Assembly (NCBI RefSeq): GCF_014696225.1
Contig: NZ_JACJPV010000004.1
Coordinates: forward strand, 124,001 to 188,000
Direction of reading: 5' to 3'
Source: Anabaena sp. FACHB-1237
Lineage (GTDB): Bacteria; Cyanobacteriota; Cyanobacteriia; Cyanobacteriales; Nostocaceae
DNA: 64,000 bases
Under the pieces are notes generated by a model, which saw only the letters and a program-made list of their open reading frames with translations, was not told where the DNA came from and searched no databases. Both the position numbers and the translations under genes were made by a program. Below, one piece after another: positions 62,631 through 64,000 of this stretch; position 1 is the first letter of the stretch, and every line of letters starts with the position of its first letter.

Positions 62631-62663
62631 AGATCCCCGACTTCTTTAAGAAGTCGGGGATCT
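62631..62663. terminator. perfect palindromic terminator after the methyltransferase gene
   Basis: The arms agatccccgacttct and agaagtcggggatct are perfect reverse complements; ttt follows. Best-preserved member of the family, 17 bp past the stop codon. Confidence 0.7.
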
Positions 62664-63224
62664 TTCCCGATCCAGAGGTTGAACCTTGAATAAATAAGTA
62701 ATTAAACTCAACTTAGAATTTAGTAATTCACGTGTTCTTGTAGCTATAAGTAAACTTACTAGGATTATATATAATTTATCGAATAAGCGAATATTTTATT
62801 ATTGTATGTGTATCTATGTAAAATATAGAGTTAAAAAGTGTTAAAATAGATAAAACTTATGATAGTCATAGGTAAAACTTATACAAGTATCTTGAGTTAA
62901 CTAACTGTAAAACAAGCGATCTAAGACTAAAAATAGTGGATTACACTTACATAATTGTTAAAATATTTATAAAATTTTCTACTTAGTAATTTTCGGACAT
63001 TTGTAGTTATTTTAAGTTCTCCCAAGTGAAAGAGCTTTTTTCGGAAATTATCTATTAAGTAATTTCACTACCCAAATTAGCTCTAAATTTTGCATTTATC
63101 TATATTTTAATCAATTTAGTTGGAAAATATACATTTAAATTCAATATTTGCACTCAGGACAAATGTGTATAAGACTATATTATGATGTGAGTAGGTTTAT
63201 TAAATATCAAGGTGTAAATATCGT
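62664..63224. other. long AT-rich leader before the PPC-repeat gene
   Basis: 560 bp with no recognisable gene, RNA or repeat. It probably contains the promoter and leader of the downstream gene. A short hairpin aagtgaaagagctttt with flanks lies near 63024. Confidence 0.4.
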
Positions 63225-64000
63225 ATGGATACTTTAATCATAAATGAGGATCTATCTAATCTCTCTTCTATTTCCACAAATAGCATTGATCCTCTCACAA
63301 AAGATTTCGATAAATATTTAGATCCAAAGTTGACAAACTTAAACTCTTTACAGCTTTCAGAACCAGTTAGTCTGTCTACTCCTGTTGATAATGCTGGAAA
63401 TACCCTAGCTACAGCACGGAATATTGGCACATTAAGCGGTACACAAAGTTTTACAGACTGGGTAGGAAGTGTTGATCTTAACGATTACTATCGCTTCAAT
63501 ATTGCGTCACAAAGTAACTTTAGTTTGACTCTCAATGGTTTAAGTGCAGATGCGGATGTACAACTAATTCAAGACTTCAATAATAATGGTATTGTAGATA
63601 GTGGAGATGTTCTGCAAAGTTCTACCAATGGTGGTACAATAGGAGAGAGCATTACTCGTACTCTCAATGCTGGTAATTACTTTGTCCGAGTCTATCGATA
63701 TAAAGGCAACACTAACTATAGTCTATCTTTAACTGCTACTGCTGTTGCACCTGTTGATAATGCTGGAAACACCTTAGATACAGCCCGTGCTGTTGGTACA
63801 TTAAGCAGTACACAAACTTTTACTGACTGGGTAGGAAGTTCGGATACTAACGATTACTATAGTTTCAATGTGGGAACACAAAGTAACTTTAGTTTGACTC
63901 TCAATGGTTTAAGTGCAGATGCGGATGTACAACTAATTCAAGACTTTAATAATAATAGTATTGTAGATAGTGGAGATGTTCTGCAAAGTTCTACCAATGG
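63225..64000 (+). CDS. protein with PPC (pre-peptidase C-terminal) repeats, 3' end outside window
   Basis: The frame opens at ATG 63225 and runs off the window, 258 codons so far. After about 50 polar residues (MDTLIINEDLSNLSSISTNS) come PPC-type repeats: DNAGNTLATARNIGTLSGTQ, FTDWVGSVDLNDYYRFNIAS, LTLNGLSADADVQLIQDFNN and YFVRVYRYKGNTNYSLSLTA. A second unit begins 369 bp (123 residues) later with very similar DNA. No classical signal peptide is seen, as in many cyanobacterial proteins of this type, which go out by type I secretion. A Ca-rich or peptidase domain may follow. Confidence 0.85.
   Translation, partial: MDTLIINEDLSNLSSISTNSIDPLTKDFDKYLDPKLTNLNSLQLSEPVSLSTPVDNAGNTLATARNIGTLSGTQSFTDWVGSVDLNDYYRFNIASQSNFSLTLNGLSADADVQLIQDFNNNGIVDSGDVLQSSTNGGTIGESITRTLNAGNYFVRVYRYKGNTNYSLSLTATAVAPVDNAGNTLDTARAVGTLSSTQTFTDWVGSSDTNDYYSFNVGTQSNFSLTLNGLSADADVQLIQDFNNNSIVDSGDVLQSSTN

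Overview
The window comes from a filamentous, low-GC, heterocyst-type cyanobacterium; the Dolichospermum/Anabaena/Aphanizomenon part of the Nostocales is my best guess (inference). The evidence is a tRNA-Leu(UAA) gene with a group I intron, NdhL, PetM, Ycf39 and Ycf35 genes, a one-piece tmRNA with the tag ANNIVKFARKEALVAA, frequent HIP1 octamers (gcgatcgc), and many short interspersed repeats. Most of the DNA is ordinary chromosomal housekeeping sequence. Intergenic regions are long, AT-rich and full of MITE-like elements, palindromes and gene remnants.

Layout. 0-5 kb: tail of an SH3-like protein, a repeat-rich gap, a Uma2 nuclease-fold gene, an unknown membrane protein, then the trpA / DUF3007 / ndhL group. 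5.6-9.1 kb: intron-bearing trnL, glmU, rpoZ and ssrA (tmRNA). 9.2-15.5 kb: an unknown protein, a small gene graveyard (kinase and DNA-methylase remnants), dapB, a membrane protein, cobH/cbiC, a TPM-domain protein and recF. 15.6-27 kb: a Ca2+-type P-ATPase, a transglutaminase-like protein, speA, then AI-2E transporter / scpA / sugar-nucleotide transferase on the minus strand, and pdxH. 27-33.7 kb: an RND pump with its lipoprotein adaptor, two tandem candidate small RNAs and an AAA ATPase. 34-38.8 kb: hsp20 and three two-component genes. 39.4-46.3 kb: an LpxB-like glycosyltransferase coupled to a sugar ABC permease, ileS, PIN and transposase remnants, gloB and tRNA-Ala. 46.7-51.4 kb: a 1072-bp tandem array of Rpn/DUF4351 nuclease genes and a WD40 protein. 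51.9-58.5 kb: the ferredoxin / ycf35 / DUF2997 group, a TolC-like protein, pdxA, petM (only 33 codons) and ycf39. 58.6-62.7 kb: a defence-like cluster with a nonsense-mutated BrnT toxin gene, its intact partner, a STAND NTPase and, divergently, a DNA methyltransferase fused to an Mrr-like nuclease domain. 63.2 kb to the end: the start of a secreted-type protein made of PPC repeats.

Most interesting points: (1) a family of 18-nt hairpins with a fixed loop and covarying stems; (2) two adjacent, diverged copies of a terminator-bearing candidate sRNA; (3) the methyltransferase-nuclease / STAND pair with a duplicated 15-bp site between them; (4) the mosaic Rpn array; (5) interspersed repeats that have become in-frame codons of pdxA and ileS. 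No CRISPR array, complete insertion sequence or prophage is visible. All family assignments rest on reading motifs by eye; no database search was run.
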